From Gammaproteobacteria bacterium (lineage in GTDB: Bacteria; Pseudomonadota; Gammaproteobacteria; Pseudomonadales; Azotimanducaceae): a DNA stretch of 64,000 nt. The notes under the pieces were generated by a model. The model did no database searches, had not been told where the DNA came from, and saw only the letters and a program-made list of their open reading frames with translations. Positions 25,073 to 33,355 of the stretch are shown in pieces. The first letter of the stretch is position 1, and each line of letters opens with the position of its first letter. Position numbers and translations under genes: made by a program. The stretch is taken from NCBI GenBank assembly GCA_030425195.1, contig JAUIAV010000010.1:1-64000 (forward strand), written 5' to 3'.

Positions 25073-26053
25073 ATGAACGCCATCACCCAGCTGGACGTGC
25101 TCGACCTGGAGCACACCATCGCCCGCTACGGCGTGGGTGATCTGATCCGCTACTGGCCGGCCGTCAACGGCATCGAGAACAGCAACTACTTCATCCGCAC
25201 TGCCGATCAGGGCCGGGAACGGGAATTCGTGCTCACGATCATGGAGCAGCCGTCCAATGCCGGTGGTGCGTACGTGCCTCTGCTCGATCTGTGCATGGAG
25301 GCCGGCCTGCCGGTGGCCGGCATCGTCCGCAATCAGTCAGGGGAGGCCATCGACCGCTATGACGGCAAGCTCATACTCCTGTCCCACCGGTTGCCGGGCA
25401 AACACGTCTACAACCCGACGCTGAAACAGGTGGCCGCTCTCGGTCGGTTCATCGCCCGGTTCCACCTCACCACCCGGGGCTGGAATCATCCGGTGCCGGA
25501 CTATCCCCGCACGGCGCCCTGGCTCGCACACCAGGCGGCGCTGGTCCGCGATCATCTGCCGTATCTGTCCCGGGCCCTGCTCGCGGACACCGTGAGAGCC
25601 GTCAGCCACCTGCTGGCCCGGCACGACGCTGCCGATCTGCCGAGCGGCATCATTCACGGAGACCTGTTCCGGGACAACGTGCTGTTCAATGAGCGGGGTC
25701 TCACCGGCGTGCTCGACTTTCATCACGCGGCCAGAGGCACGCTCATCTACGATCTGGCGGTGGCCGCCAACGACTGGTGCACGGATTCCACCGGCATGAC
25801 CAATCCGGACCGGGTGACGGAGCTGCTCCGGGCCTATCACCGCATCCGGCCCCTCAGCCGTGCCGAGCTCCGTCTCTTCCCGGCCTTCGCCCTGTATGGC
25901 GCACTCGCTTTCTGGCTCTCCCGGCTGAGCGTGGCCATCGAGCGGGATTCGGGCCGGAGCGTGCGCACCAACAATCCGGAGGAGTTCGAGCGCATCGTCG
26001 CCCAGCACCACGCCCACTTCTTCTATCTGGACGAGCGGGCGCTCAACGCCTGA
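25073..26053 (+). CDS. thrB: Homoserine kinase ThrB, APH-fold type
   Basis: A 326-residue kinase of the aminoglycoside phosphotransferase fold that phosphorylates homoserine for threonine synthesis. Visible features: substrate loop GIENSNYFI, ATP-site strand EFVLTIMEQ, catalytic loop GIIHGDLFRDNVLF and metal-binding GVLDFHHA. Length and motifs match the ThrB found in Pseudomonas and relatives, which is unrelated to the E. coli GHMP-type enzyme. The ATG at 25073 lies only 14 bp beyond the inverted-repeat element, so its leader or promoter may now be provided by that element. Confidence 0.92.
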   Translation: MNAITQLDVLDLEHTIARYGVGDLIRYWPAVNGIENSNYFIRTADQGREREFVLTIMEQPSNAGGAYVPLLDLCMEAGLPVAGIVRNQSGEAIDRYDGKLILLSHRLPGKHVYNPTLKQVAALGRFIARFHLTTRGWNHPVPDYPRTAPWLAHQAALVRDHLPYLSRALLADTVRAVSHLLARHDAADLPSGIIHGDLFRDNVLFNERGLTGVLDFHHAARGTLIYDLAVAANDWCTDSTGMTNPDRVTELLRAYHRIRPLSRAELRLFPAFALYGALAFWLSRLSVAIERDSGRSVRTNNPEEFERIVAQHHAHFFYLDERALNA

Positions 26054-26060
26054 ACGGCCT

Positions 26061-27044
26061 TCAGCCGGCCACCTCCAGCAGAAAGACGGAAAACCAGCCT
26101 TTCCGGTCGGTCCAACCGGCCACCTCGGCGAATCCGGCGCCGGCCACCAGCTCGAGAAAATCGGCTGGATCGTACTTGAAGGAATTCTCCGTGTGGATGG
26201 CCTCCCCGGCCTCGAAGTGAACGAGCCGGTCACCGATCAGCACATCGTGGCTGTCACGGACGTCGAGGAACATCTGCACCGCGCCCAGGCTCTCGTTGTA
26301 GACGGCCCGGTGGCGGAACCGGTCCGGATTCAGATCCGCATGCAGCACCTCGCCCAGATGCCGGATCAGGTTCAGATTGAACTCCGCCGTCACACCCGCC
26401 GCGTCGTCGTAGGCAGCTTCCAGTACCGCCGGATCCTTCTTCAGATCCACACCGATGATGAGCCTGGCACCCGCACCCAGCGTCTTCGCCATCCGCTGGA
26501 GGAAGCCCACCGCATCGGCCGGCGAAAAATTGCCGATGCTCGAGCCGGGGAAGAAGCCGACCTTGGTCAGACCGGCAACCGGTGGCGGCAGCGCGAAAGT
26601 GTCCGTGAAATCGGCACAGGTCGGATAGATCGCCAGATCCGGGAAGTCCCGGGCCAGCGCCTCGGCCATGGCGACCATGTGCTCGCGGGAGATATCCACC
26701 GGCACATAGGCGGCCGGGTCCAGCTCTTCGATCACCTTGCGGATCTTCAGGCTCGATCCGGAACCGTACTCCACGATGCAACTCTGCCCGGGTACCCGCG
26801 ACGAGATGTCTGACAGGTGCGCATCGAAGATCTCGAGCTCCGATCGGGTGAGGTAGTACTCCGGCAGGCGGGTGATGGCCTCGAACAGCCGGGAGCCCTG
26901 CTCGTCATAGAAGTATTTGGGGTGCAGGGTTTTCGCCGGCCCGAGGAGCCCTTCGAGCACCTCCGCCTTCACGTCCGCCACGGCCGGTTTCAGATCGAAG
27001 ACCTGGAAGGGGGCTAAACCCCGTTTTCGTTCAGTTAAGTTGAT
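26061..27044 (-). CDS. egtD: Histidine Nalpha-trimethyltransferase EgtD
   Basis: About 327 residues; uses SAM to make hercynine from histidine, the first step of ergothioneine synthesis. Family blocks: LHPKYFYDEQGSRLFEAI, the SAM site IVEYGSGSSLKIRK, VPVDISREH, GFFPGSSIGNFSP and a C-terminal FLLEVAG. No ATG, GTG or TTG lies where the family start is expected. ATC at 27044 is the best candidate: AGGAGG (27049-27054) sits 4 bases upstream and the length then fits. A GTG at 26981 is possible but would remove the conserved FDL region. Follows egtB by 22 bp. Confidence 0.88.
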   Translation of the reverse strand: MNLTERKRGLAPFQVFDLKPAVADVKAEVLEGLLGPAKTLHPKYFYDEQGSRLFEAITRLPEYYLTRSELEIFDAHLSDISSRVPGQSCIVEYGSGSSLKIRKVIEELDPAAYVPVDISREHMVAMAEALARDFPDLAIYPTCADFTDTFALPPPVAGLTKVGFFPGSSIGNFSPADAVGFLQRMAKTLGAGARLIIGVDLKKDPAVLEAAYDDAAGVTAEFNLNLIRHLGEVLHADLNPDRFRHRAVYNESLGAVQMFLDVRDSHDVLIGDRLVHFEAGEAIHTENSFKYDPADFLELVAGAGFAEVAGWTDRKGWFSVFLLEVAG

Positions 27045-27066
27045 GCTGCCTCCTTGCTTTCGAGTC

Positions 27067-28239
27067 TCAATCGCCGTCTCTGGCCAGCCGGATGCCCGTG
27101 AACTGCCAGCGGTCCGGCGGATAGAAAAAATTCCGGTAGCTCGCCCGGATGTGGTCGAGGGGCGTGACGCAGGAGCCGCCCCGGAGCACCAGCTGGTTCG
27201 CCATGAACTTGCCGTTGTATTCGCCGATGGTGCCCGGCGGGCTCCGGTAGCCGGGATAGGGCGCGTAGCTGCTCGACGTCCATTCCCAGACATCGCCGTA
27301 GAGCTGCTGCGGGCCGCTTTCATCACCCGTTACCGAACGGGGATGGAAGCCGCCGCTTTCCACGAAATTACCGGCAACGGGCCGCTCAGCCGCCACCGTC
27401 TCCCACTCCGCTTCCGACGGCAGCCGGTATCCCGCCCAGCGCGCATAGGCATCCGCCTCATAGGCGCTCACGTGAGTCACCGGTACGTCGCCGCCAATCG
27501 TTGACGCGCCGGTCAGCCGGTACTCCCACCATCCGTCTTCCCCACGTGCCCAGTACAGGGGAGCTGTGATCCCCTTTCCGGTGACCCAGGCCCAGCCGTC
27601 GCTCAGCCAAAGTGACGGCGTCTCGTAGCCGCCGTCTTCGACGAAGCTCAGGTACTCCTCACAGGTCACCAGGCGGTTCGCCAGCGAAAAAGGTTCGAGA
27701 TAGACGCGGTGCGCGGGTGCTTCGTTGTCGAAGTGAAAGCCTTCGCCGTAGCCGTCCGTCGCATGGACACCGACGCTGACCAGACCACCCGGATGCCCGG
27801 AAAAGGTCAGCGGACGGCTGGCGCCCACGGGTACCGGATCTGCCGACGTATAAGCAGGCAGCAGCGGGTTGTGGCCGAAGTTGTACTTCAGATCGGTGAT
27901 CAGCAGCTCCTGATGCTGCTGCTCGTGATTCAGCCCGAGCACGGTGCGATCAATCATCTCCTCGCCGGGCTCCCCGGGCGGCAGCGCTCCCAGCAGCCGG
28001 CTCATGGCTGCATCCACGTGCGCCCGGTACTCGAATATTTCCGCCACCGTGGGTCGCGAGAGGTGGCCACGCCGGGGCCGGGGAAAGGGTGTGCCCACAC
28101 CGTTGTAGTAGGAGTTGAACAGGGTTTCGTAACGTTCGTGGAACGGCTGGTACCCCGGCAGACCGGGGCCCAGCAGAAAGGTCTCGAAGAACCAGCTGGT
28201 GTGGGCCAGATGCCACTTGGGCGGACTCGCGTCCTCCAT
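27067..28239 (-). CDS. egtB: Hercynine sulfoxide synthase EgtB (5' end uncertain)
   Basis: Non-haem iron enzyme joining hercynine to a thiol and oxidising it in ergothioneine synthesis. From the ATG at 28239 it has 390 residues: DinB-like part with iron ligands in PKWHLAHTSWFF and NHEQQHQELL, then a formylglycine-enzyme-type domain (AGYRLPSEAEWE, GDVWEWTSS, VLRGGSCVTP). EgtB-like sequence continues upstream in the same frame (LERYHAVRRQTEALTGPL) to a TAG at 28411-28413, with no ATG, GTG or TTG. The true start is either a non-standard codon in 28320-28410 or has been lost. All iron ligands are retained either way. Confidence 0.85.
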   Translation of the reverse strand: MEDASPPKWHLAHTSWFFETFLLGPGLPGYQPFHERYETLFNSYYNGVGTPFPRPRRGHLSRPTVAEIFEYRAHVDAAMSRLLGALPPGEPGEEMIDRTVLGLNHEQQHQELLITDLKYNFGHNPLLPAYTSADPVPVGASRPLTFSGHPGGLVSVGVHATDGYGEGFHFDNEAPAHRVYLEPFSLANRLVTCEEYLSFVEDGGYETPSLWLSDGWAWVTGKGITAPLYWARGEDGWWEYRLTGASTIGGDVPVTHVSAYEADAYARWAGYRLPSEAEWETVAAERPVAGNFVESGGFHPRSVTGDESGPQQLYGDVWEWTSSSYAPYPGYRSPPGTIGEYNGKFMANQLVLRGGSCVTPLDHIRASYRNFFYPPDRWQFTGIRLARDGD

Positions 28240-28396
28240 GGGCTGGACCCCGTAGTCTTCGATCTCGAGGGGTCCGGTGAGCGCTTCGGTCTGGCGGCGA
28301 ACCGCGTGGTAGCGTTCCAGGAGGGTATCCGCTGCGCAGGCAACCGCCGGCGAGTTCGCTCGACGCCCGGGAGATCCTGCTACTGGTCGGCTCAGA

Positions 28397-29038
28397 TCAG
28401 AAATTGGCAGCTAGAGATTGAAACGCGGCCGTTATGGTATCAGCTTGCTGCGGATATTTTATGAAGCCGTGGTAGTGGCCCCTGGGATTGAAGATCACGA
28501 TGTTGGCCGAGTGGTCCACCAGATAACTGTCCGGATCCACACTGCCGTCATCGCCGACGAGGGGCACCTTGCCGAAAGCCACGTTCACCTGTTCGGCAAG
28601 GCCGGCCACCGCCGGAATATCGCCGCGCACGCCGATGAAATCGGGCGCGAAGGCCGTGACGTAATCACCCAGGAGTTCTGCCGTGTCCCGCTCCGGATCC
28701 ACCGAGATCAGCAGGCCCTGAAAGGCGTCGCCACCCAGACTCCGCCGTGCCTGGCCCATGACCGCCATGGTGGTGGGACAGATGTCGGGGCAGTGGGTGA
28801 AACCGAAAAAGGCAAACGTCCAGCGGCCTTCGAGGTCGGCCACCGTGAACGATTCACCCGTGTGCGTCTGAAGTGTGAACGGACTGAGCTCCCGGGGCCG
28901 GGGCAGGATGAACACGCCCTGCTCCCGGAGCGCTTCCTCGGACAGCACCGGTGTGCGTACCACCGAATAGACGAACAGGCCGACCACGATCGCGATGAAG
29001 CCCAGGCACAGGCCTACCGTTTTCTGAAGTCCGGTCAT
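28397..29038 (-). CDS. sco: SCO1/SenC-type copper chaperone
   Basis: A 213-residue membrane-anchored thioredoxin-fold protein that delivers copper to the CuA site of cytochrome oxidase. An N-terminal helix (about 9-27) anchors it. The copper cysteines are in HCPDICPTT and the third ligand is the histidine in LVDHSANIV. It lies 6 bp downstream of the haem O synthase gene in the oxidase assembly run. Its stop overlaps the possible 5' extension of egtB. Confidence 0.93.
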   Translation of the reverse strand: MTGLQKTVGLCLGFIAIVVGLFVYSVVRTPVLSEEALREQGVFILPRPRELSPFTLQTHTGESFTVADLEGRWTFAFFGFTHCPDICPTTMAVMGQARRSLGGDAFQGLLISVDPERDTAELLGDYVTAFAPDFIGVRGDIPAVAGLAEQVNVAFGKVPLVGDDGSVDPDSYLVDHSANIVIFNPRGHYHGFIKYPQQADTITAAFQSLAANF

Positions 29039-29044
29039 GAGGTT

Positions 29045-29986
29045 TCAGGCGCTCTCCAGAACGATGGGTGCGGCCTCGCTGGTGAAGCCGGTGCCGATAC
29101 CGGCAACCACCAGGTAGTGATCCACCAGCAGCACCACGAACAGCAGCCCCAGATAGACGATGGAATACTTGAACATCTCCATGGGCGCCTTCGGATTCCG
29201 GTTTCTGAGCAGAACCGCCGCCCAGTAGAGGAAGCCGCCGCCGAGGGCCGCAGCACCCGCGAGATAGAGCAGGCCGCTCATGCCGATGACGAACGGCAGC
29301 AGGGAGCCGGCGAACAGAATCAGCGTGTAGAAAAGGATGTGCCATCGCGTGTACGCATCGCCGTGGGTCACCGGCAGCATGGGAACGTCCGCAGACTCGT
29401 AGTCGGCTTTGCGGTCCAGCGCCAGGGCCCAGAAATGGGGCGGTGTCCAGGCGAAGATGATCAGCACCAGCAGCAGGGCACCCGGCTCGATGCTGTTGGT
29501 CACCGCCGCCCAGCCGAACAGAGGCGGTGCGGCGCCGAACAGGCCGCCGATCACGATGTTCTGAGGTGTGGCCCGCTTCAGGAAGAGGGTGTAGATGAGC
29601 CCGTAGCCCACCCAGGAGGCCAGATTCAGCCAGGCCGTGAGCGGATTCACGCCGAAGTAGAGAATGAGCATCCCGGCCACGCCGGTGACTGCCGAGAACA
29701 TCAGACCCGACCGCGCATCCACCCGCCCGGTGGCAACCGGGCGCTCCCGTGTCCTGGCCATCCGGGCGTCGATCCGGGCATCCGCAATGTGATTGACCAC
29801 CGCGGCGGAGCCGGCTACCAGCGCGATGCCGGTGAGGCCGAAGATCAGCACGTCCAGCGGCACCATGCCCGGTACGGCCAGGAACATGCCGACCAGCGCA
29901 CACAGGAGCATGAGCAGGACCACCCGCGGCTTGGTCATCTCCAGATAGTCGCGCCAGGTGGCACGGGTGTAGGTCAGTTCGCTCAA
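29045..29986 (-). CDS. ctaB: Haem O synthase (protohaem IX farnesyltransferase)
   Basis: A 313-residue UbiA-family prenyltransferase with about eight or nine membrane helices; adds a farnesyl group to haem b. The two acidic motifs are NHIADARIDARMARTRERP (about 66-84) and DRKADYESADVPMLP (about 190-204). Haem O is normally then oxidised by CtaA (Cox15) to haem A, but no ctaA lies here: only 98 bp separate this gene from the next, where ctaA would be expected. Confidence 0.94.
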   Translation of the reverse strand: MSELTYTRATWRDYLEMTKPRVVLLMLLCALVGMFLAVPGMVPLDVLIFGLTGIALVAGSAAVVNHIADARIDARMARTRERPVATGRVDARSGLMFSAVTGVAGMLILYFGVNPLTAWLNLASWVGYGLIYTLFLKRATPQNIVIGGLFGAAPPLFGWAAVTNSIEPGALLLVLIIFAWTPPHFWALALDRKADYESADVPMLPVTHGDAYTRWHILFYTLILFAGSLLPFVIGMSGLLYLAGAAALGGGFLYWAAVLLRNRNPKAPMEMFKYSIVYLGLLFVVLLVDHYLVVAGIGTGFTSEAAPIVLESA

Positions 29987-30084
29987 GATTTCGTCCCTCT
30001 CTCCGGTACGGATTACCGGGAGCCTGGTTCTTTCGGGCGGCGTATTCTAGCGGAAATCGCTGCCCGGATCTCAGCCTGCCCGGC

Positions 30085-30651
30085 TCAGCCGATCTGGGAG
30101 AGTTTCAGCAGCTTCTTCAGATCCGTGAGCACCGGCTTTCCCGCATCCTCGAACGGATAATGCAGCACCAGATTGCCGATGGGATCCACGATATAGACGC
30201 CCTCGCTGAGCGCCGGAAGCGTTCCGGTCAGATGTATGAGGGCCGGATACTCGTCCAGCAGCCCGGGTTCCACACCGGCCCCGGTCACCAGCGCCCGCCG
30301 GACCCGGTCCGCATCCTTGTTCAGCAGGATGTGCAGCTGCCGCAGCTGGTGCACGGCCGAGGCGCACGCATCCAGGCACTCCCGCTCCGTCACGACCCAC
30401 AGCCACCAGGTGCCCCCTTCGGTGAGGGTGCGGCCTTCCGGATCCGTGATCCCGAGTTCGGCCACGCTGACCGGCGGATCCACGAAGCTGCCCTGATTGG
30501 TGGTTCCCCATACGCCGCCATCCCGGGCCACATAGAACAGCACATAGGAGCCGCCCAGGGTCAGAAACGCTATCGCGAACATCGTGAGCAGCATCCGGCG
30601 GTTCTTCGCCGTTGCCGTCTTCTCTGCTGGAGATCCATCTTCTTTCATCAT
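30085..30651 (-). CDS. Oxidase-cluster membrane protein with thioredoxin-like layout
   Basis: A 188-residue protein with one N-terminal membrane helix (about 20-42) and a periplasmic domain. GGTWWLWVVTERECLDAC and the later strand GVYIVDPIGNLVLHYPF follow the layout of SCO-like thioredoxin folds, but the cysteines are C-L-D-A-C (three residues between), not the copper CxxxCP motif with Pro. Unnamed proteins of this kind commonly lie between SURF1 and ctaA/ctaB. Role in oxidase assembly is inferred from position. The ATGATG start overlaps the SURF1 stop by ATGA. Confidence 0.8.
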   Translation of the reverse strand: MMKEDGSPAEKTATAKNRRMLLTMFAIAFLTLGGSYVLFYVARDGGVWGTTNQGSFVDPPVSVAELGITDPEGRTLTEGGTWWLWVVTERECLDACASAVHQLRQLHILLNKDADRVRRALVTGAGVEPGLLDEYPALIHLTGTLPALSEGVYIVDPIGNLVLHYPFEDAGKPVLTDLKKLLKLSQIG

Positions 30652-31331
30652 CGTCTTCTGAACCCGAAAATCACGTATCCAATCGACAGCGCCGCCGCCA
30701 GACCGAACCACTGCACGGCATAACCCGTGTGTTTCGACGCCGGCATGTTGAGCGCCACGGGTGCCGGAGCAAACACACCCGGTTGCCCGGCCTCCAGGCG
30801 CACTTCCACCGCCACCGCACCCGGCAACTGCTCCACCATGCGCGCCACTTCCAGGCGCTGAACCACCTTCGGCCAGTCCGCCGACCAGGCATCCTCGCCG
30901 AACACCGGCAGCAGTCCAAGCTCCGGCCACACCAGCCCGGTGACCGTGACGGCGCCCTCGGGCGTCGTCACCTCCGGCAGCGTGCGTCTGCCGCGGTCGC
31001 CGGCCAGAAATCCCCGGTTGAGCAGCCACCGGCGGCCGTCATCGGCAAGAAAACTCGTAATCACCCCGAAACCCACGGCGCCGTCGTGGGTCTGATTATC
31101 CAGCAGGAAGCTGCGTTCCGTTTCATATTTCCCGCTCAGCCTGATGCGCTCGAACGGGACGACCTCAGGACCGGGTGCGCGCGCCAGAGCCCCCACCCGT
31201 TCCATGAAGGTCTCCTCGAACCGGCGCTTCTCCTCCGCCCGATTGAGCTGCCAGATGCCGAGTGTGAGCACGACCGGCAGCAGCAGCGCCGTGAACAGGC
31301 TCATCCGCCAGCCAGGTCGGAACCGTCTCAT
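30648..31331 (-). CDS. SURF1-family cytochrome oxidase assembly protein
   Basis: A 227-residue protein with helices at both ends (about 11-25 and 205-222) and a periplasmic middle, as in SURF1. Family signatures are LGIWQLNRAEEK near the N-terminus, RLSGKYETERSFLLDNQTH, WLLNRGFL and the C-terminal HTGYAVQWFGLA. SURF1 helps insert haem a into subunit I. It heads the transcript SURF1, hypothetical, ctaB, SCO, divergent from the DUF2909 gene. Confidence 0.92.
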   Translation of the reverse strand: MRRFRPGWRMSLFTALLLPVVLTLGIWQLNRAEEKRRFEETFMERVGALARAPGPEVVPFERIRLSGKYETERSFLLDNQTHDGAVGFGVITSFLADDGRRWLLNRGFLAGDRGRRTLPEVTTPEGAVTVTGLVWPELGLLPVFGEDAWSADWPKVVQRLEVARMVEQLPGAVAVEVRLEAGQPGVFAPAPVALNMPASKHTGYAVQWFGLAAALSIGYVIFGFRRR

Positions 31332-31446
31332 CCGCCTGCCCGGTCCGCTGCAGTCCGCGTGCTTTTCAGATAGAGTGTTCTACCTTCGCTGAAGCGGTCA
31401 GCCCATCCCACGCACACTGCCCGCCGCACGGCCCGGATATTCCTTC

Positions 31447-31701
31447 ATGCTGTTGAAAACCATCATTCTCATTCTGCTCATCGGCGTCGTCGCCAGTCTG
31501 ATGACCGGCCTGGTGTTCCTCTTCAAGGACAGCGAGCAGCCCAAGTCCCGGCGGCTGCTCCACGCGCTCGGCGTCCGAATCACGCTGGCCGCCCTGCTGC
31601 TCGGCACCATCTTCTACGGTTTCTACACCGGTCAGCTGCGAATGGGAACGAATGCCCCCTGGCACGGACCCACCACAGAGGCGATCTCAACCGGTCAGTG
31701 A
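31447..31701 (+). CDS. DUF2909-type twin-transmembrane protein
   Basis: An 84-residue protein with two helices (about 3-25 and 44-62) joined by a short charged loop, KDSEQPKSRRLLHALGVRI. The arrangement matches the small DUF2909 family often lying inside cytochrome c oxidase clusters; role unknown, perhaps in oxidase assembly or stability. It is the only gene of the cluster on the + strand, sitting between SURF1 and ctaE. Confidence 0.8.
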   Translation: MLLKTIILILLIGVVASLMTGLVFLFKDSEQPKSRRLLHALGVRITLAALLLGTIFYGFYTGQLRMGTNAPWHGPTTEAISTGQ

Positions 31702-31720
31702 CCGGCTGACGCTGCGGCGA

Positions 31721-31744
31721 AAAAAAGCGGGCACGAGGCCCGCT
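31721..31744 (-). terminator. Rho-independent terminator of the ctaCDGE transcript
   Basis: Stem AGCGGGC (31726-31732) and GCCCGCT (31738-31744), loop of five, followed on the - strand by a run of T. It sits 24 bp after the ctaE stop, so ctaC-ctaE and SURF1-SCO are probably separate transcripts. Confidence 0.88.
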
Positions 31745-31768
31745 TATCAGATCCTGCGATCCGCCGGA

Positions 31769-32683
31769 TCAGAAGATGTAGACGAAGAAGAACAGGCACA
31801 CCCAGACCACATCCACGAAGTGCCAGTACCAGGACGTGGCTTCGAAGCCGAAGCAGTCATGATGACTGAAATGGCCCTTGATCGCGCGCAGCAGCGCGAT
31901 GATGAGCATGAAGGTGCCGAGCGTCACATGGAAACCGTGGAAGCCCGTGAGAATGAAGAAGGTGGATCCGTAGATACCGGAAGAGAGGGTCAGACCCAGC
32001 TCATCGTACGCATGGAGGTATTCCCATCCCTGCAGAATGAGGAAGACAATGCCCAGCAGGACGGTCAGCGCGAGCCAGCCGATCAGACCACCGCGGCTGT
32101 CGTTCTTGAGGGACGTGTGCGCGAAGTGCACGGTCACGCTCGAGGTCAGCAGGATGACCGTGTTCCAGAACGGCAGGTAGGACAGCCAGCTGCCGATGCC
32201 GGGCGACGCCATGGACTCGGCCGGGCCCTGAAACAGGCTGTTGTCCGGATTCGCCATCACGGGCCATTCCGAGGAGAACTCGGGCCAGAGATAGTCACCC
32301 GTGATGCCTTTCGCGCCTTCGCCGCCAAGCCAGGCCACGGCGAAATTCCGGGCGTAGAATAGCGCGCCGAAGAAAGCGGCGAAGAACATCACCTCCGAGA
32401 AGATGAACCAGCCCATGCCCCAGACGTAGGAACGTTTCAGCTGTTCGTTGGCGAGCCCCTGATGATTCTCTTCGATCACCTTGGCGAACCAGAAGAAGAG
32501 CACCACGGCCAGGGTCGCGCCGCCGACGTACATCATCCAGGCGCTCGGGTCCTCGTCGGCCTTCACCGCGTTCAGCCAGGTACCGAGCCCCGCCAGCAGC
32601 ATGAATGCACCAAACGCGACCCACACCGGATACCATCCGTTGTGGGGCACGTAGTAGACCGACTGGTCCGTTTGGCTAGACAT
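31769..32683 (-). CDS. ctaE: Cytochrome c oxidase subunit III
   Basis: A 304-residue subunit with seven membrane helices. Characteristic blocks are [50 protein letters not shown] and the C-terminal [14 protein letters not shown]. It lacks cofactors and stabilises the catalytic subunits. An insert of about 40 residues ([11 protein letters not shown] to ASPGIG) between the third and fourth helices is longer than in mitochondrial forms. It is the last gene of ctaC-D-G-E. Confidence 0.95.
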   Translation of the reverse strand: MSSQTDQSVYYVPHNGWYPVWVAFGAFMLLAGLGTWLNAVKADEDPSAWMMYVGGATLAVVLFFWFAKVIEENHQGLANEQLKRSYVWGMGWFIFSEVMFFAAFFGALFYARNFAVAWLGGEGAKGITGDYLWPEFSSEWPVMANPDNSLFQGPAESMASPGIGSWLSYLPFWNTVILLTSSVTVHFAHTSLKNDSRGGLIGWLALTVLLGIVFLILQGWEYLHAYDELGLTLSSGIYGSTFFILTGFHGFHVTLGTFMLIIALLRAIKGHFSHHDCFGFEATSWYWHFVDVVWVCLFFFVYIF

Positions 32684-32760
32684 CTCTAATCACTCCCGAT
32701 TTTCGTTCTTGATACAATCGCCGCGGGTGCTGTTCAGTCACCCTGGCACTTGTCAGTTGC

Positions 32761-33351
32761 TCAGTTGCCGCCGGCACTCCCATGACCGGCCGCTTCGAGC
32801 TGCGTCTGACCGCCCGAAAGCTGTGTTATGTCGAAAAGCGCATAGGACAGGGAAATGGACTGCACGTTCGGCGGCAGATCCGAGTCCACGATGAAGCGCA
32901 TGGGCATTTCCATCTCCTCACCAGGCTCGAGCACCTGGGAGTTGAAGCAGAAACACTCCGTCTTGTGAAAGTAGTCGGTCGCCGTCAGCGGCACCACCGA
33001 AGGGACCGCCTGGCCGACCATCCGTTTGTCCGTCGTGTTCTTCACGTAGAAGATGGCTTCGTTGAGCTCCCCCGGATGGACGCGCATGCCGCCCTTGTCG
33101 GACCAGAAATCCCAGGTCATGCCTGCGTTGGTGTTGGTGATGAAGTTCACCTTCACCAGCCGGCTCCGATCGACCCGGGTGTCTGCCGGGTCGTACGTGT
33201 ACTGACCGCCCGTATCGCCGCCGAGACCCGTGATCTCGCAGAGCAGATCGTAGAGCGGGATGAGCGCCCAGCCGAACGCGAACATGCCGACGACGAGGAA
33301 GACGAGCTTCCTCACCGTTCTGCCATGCGTGCTGGTTCCGTTTGCGCTCAT
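32761..33351 (-). CDS. ctaG: Cytochrome oxidase copper chaperone CtaG (Cox11)
   Basis: About 196 residues from ATG at 33351 (MSANGTSTHG); an upstream in-frame start at 33375 would overlap ctaD. One membrane helix (about 15-35) and a periplasmic beta domain with the copper motif ECFCFNSQ, preceded by the conserved YFHKTE. It delivers copper to the CuB site of subunit I. It directly follows ctaD. Confidence 0.93.
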   Translation of the reverse strand: MSANGTSTHGRTVRKLVFLVVGMFAFGWALIPLYDLLCEITGLGGDTGGQYTYDPADTRVDRSRLVKVNFITNTNAGMTWDFWSDKGGMRVHPGELNEAIFYVKNTTDKRMVGQAVPSVVPLTATDYFHKTECFCFNSQVLEPGEEMEMPMRFIVDSDLPPNVQSISLSYALFDITQLSGGQTQLEAAGHGSAGGN

Positions 33352-33355
33352 GGGA

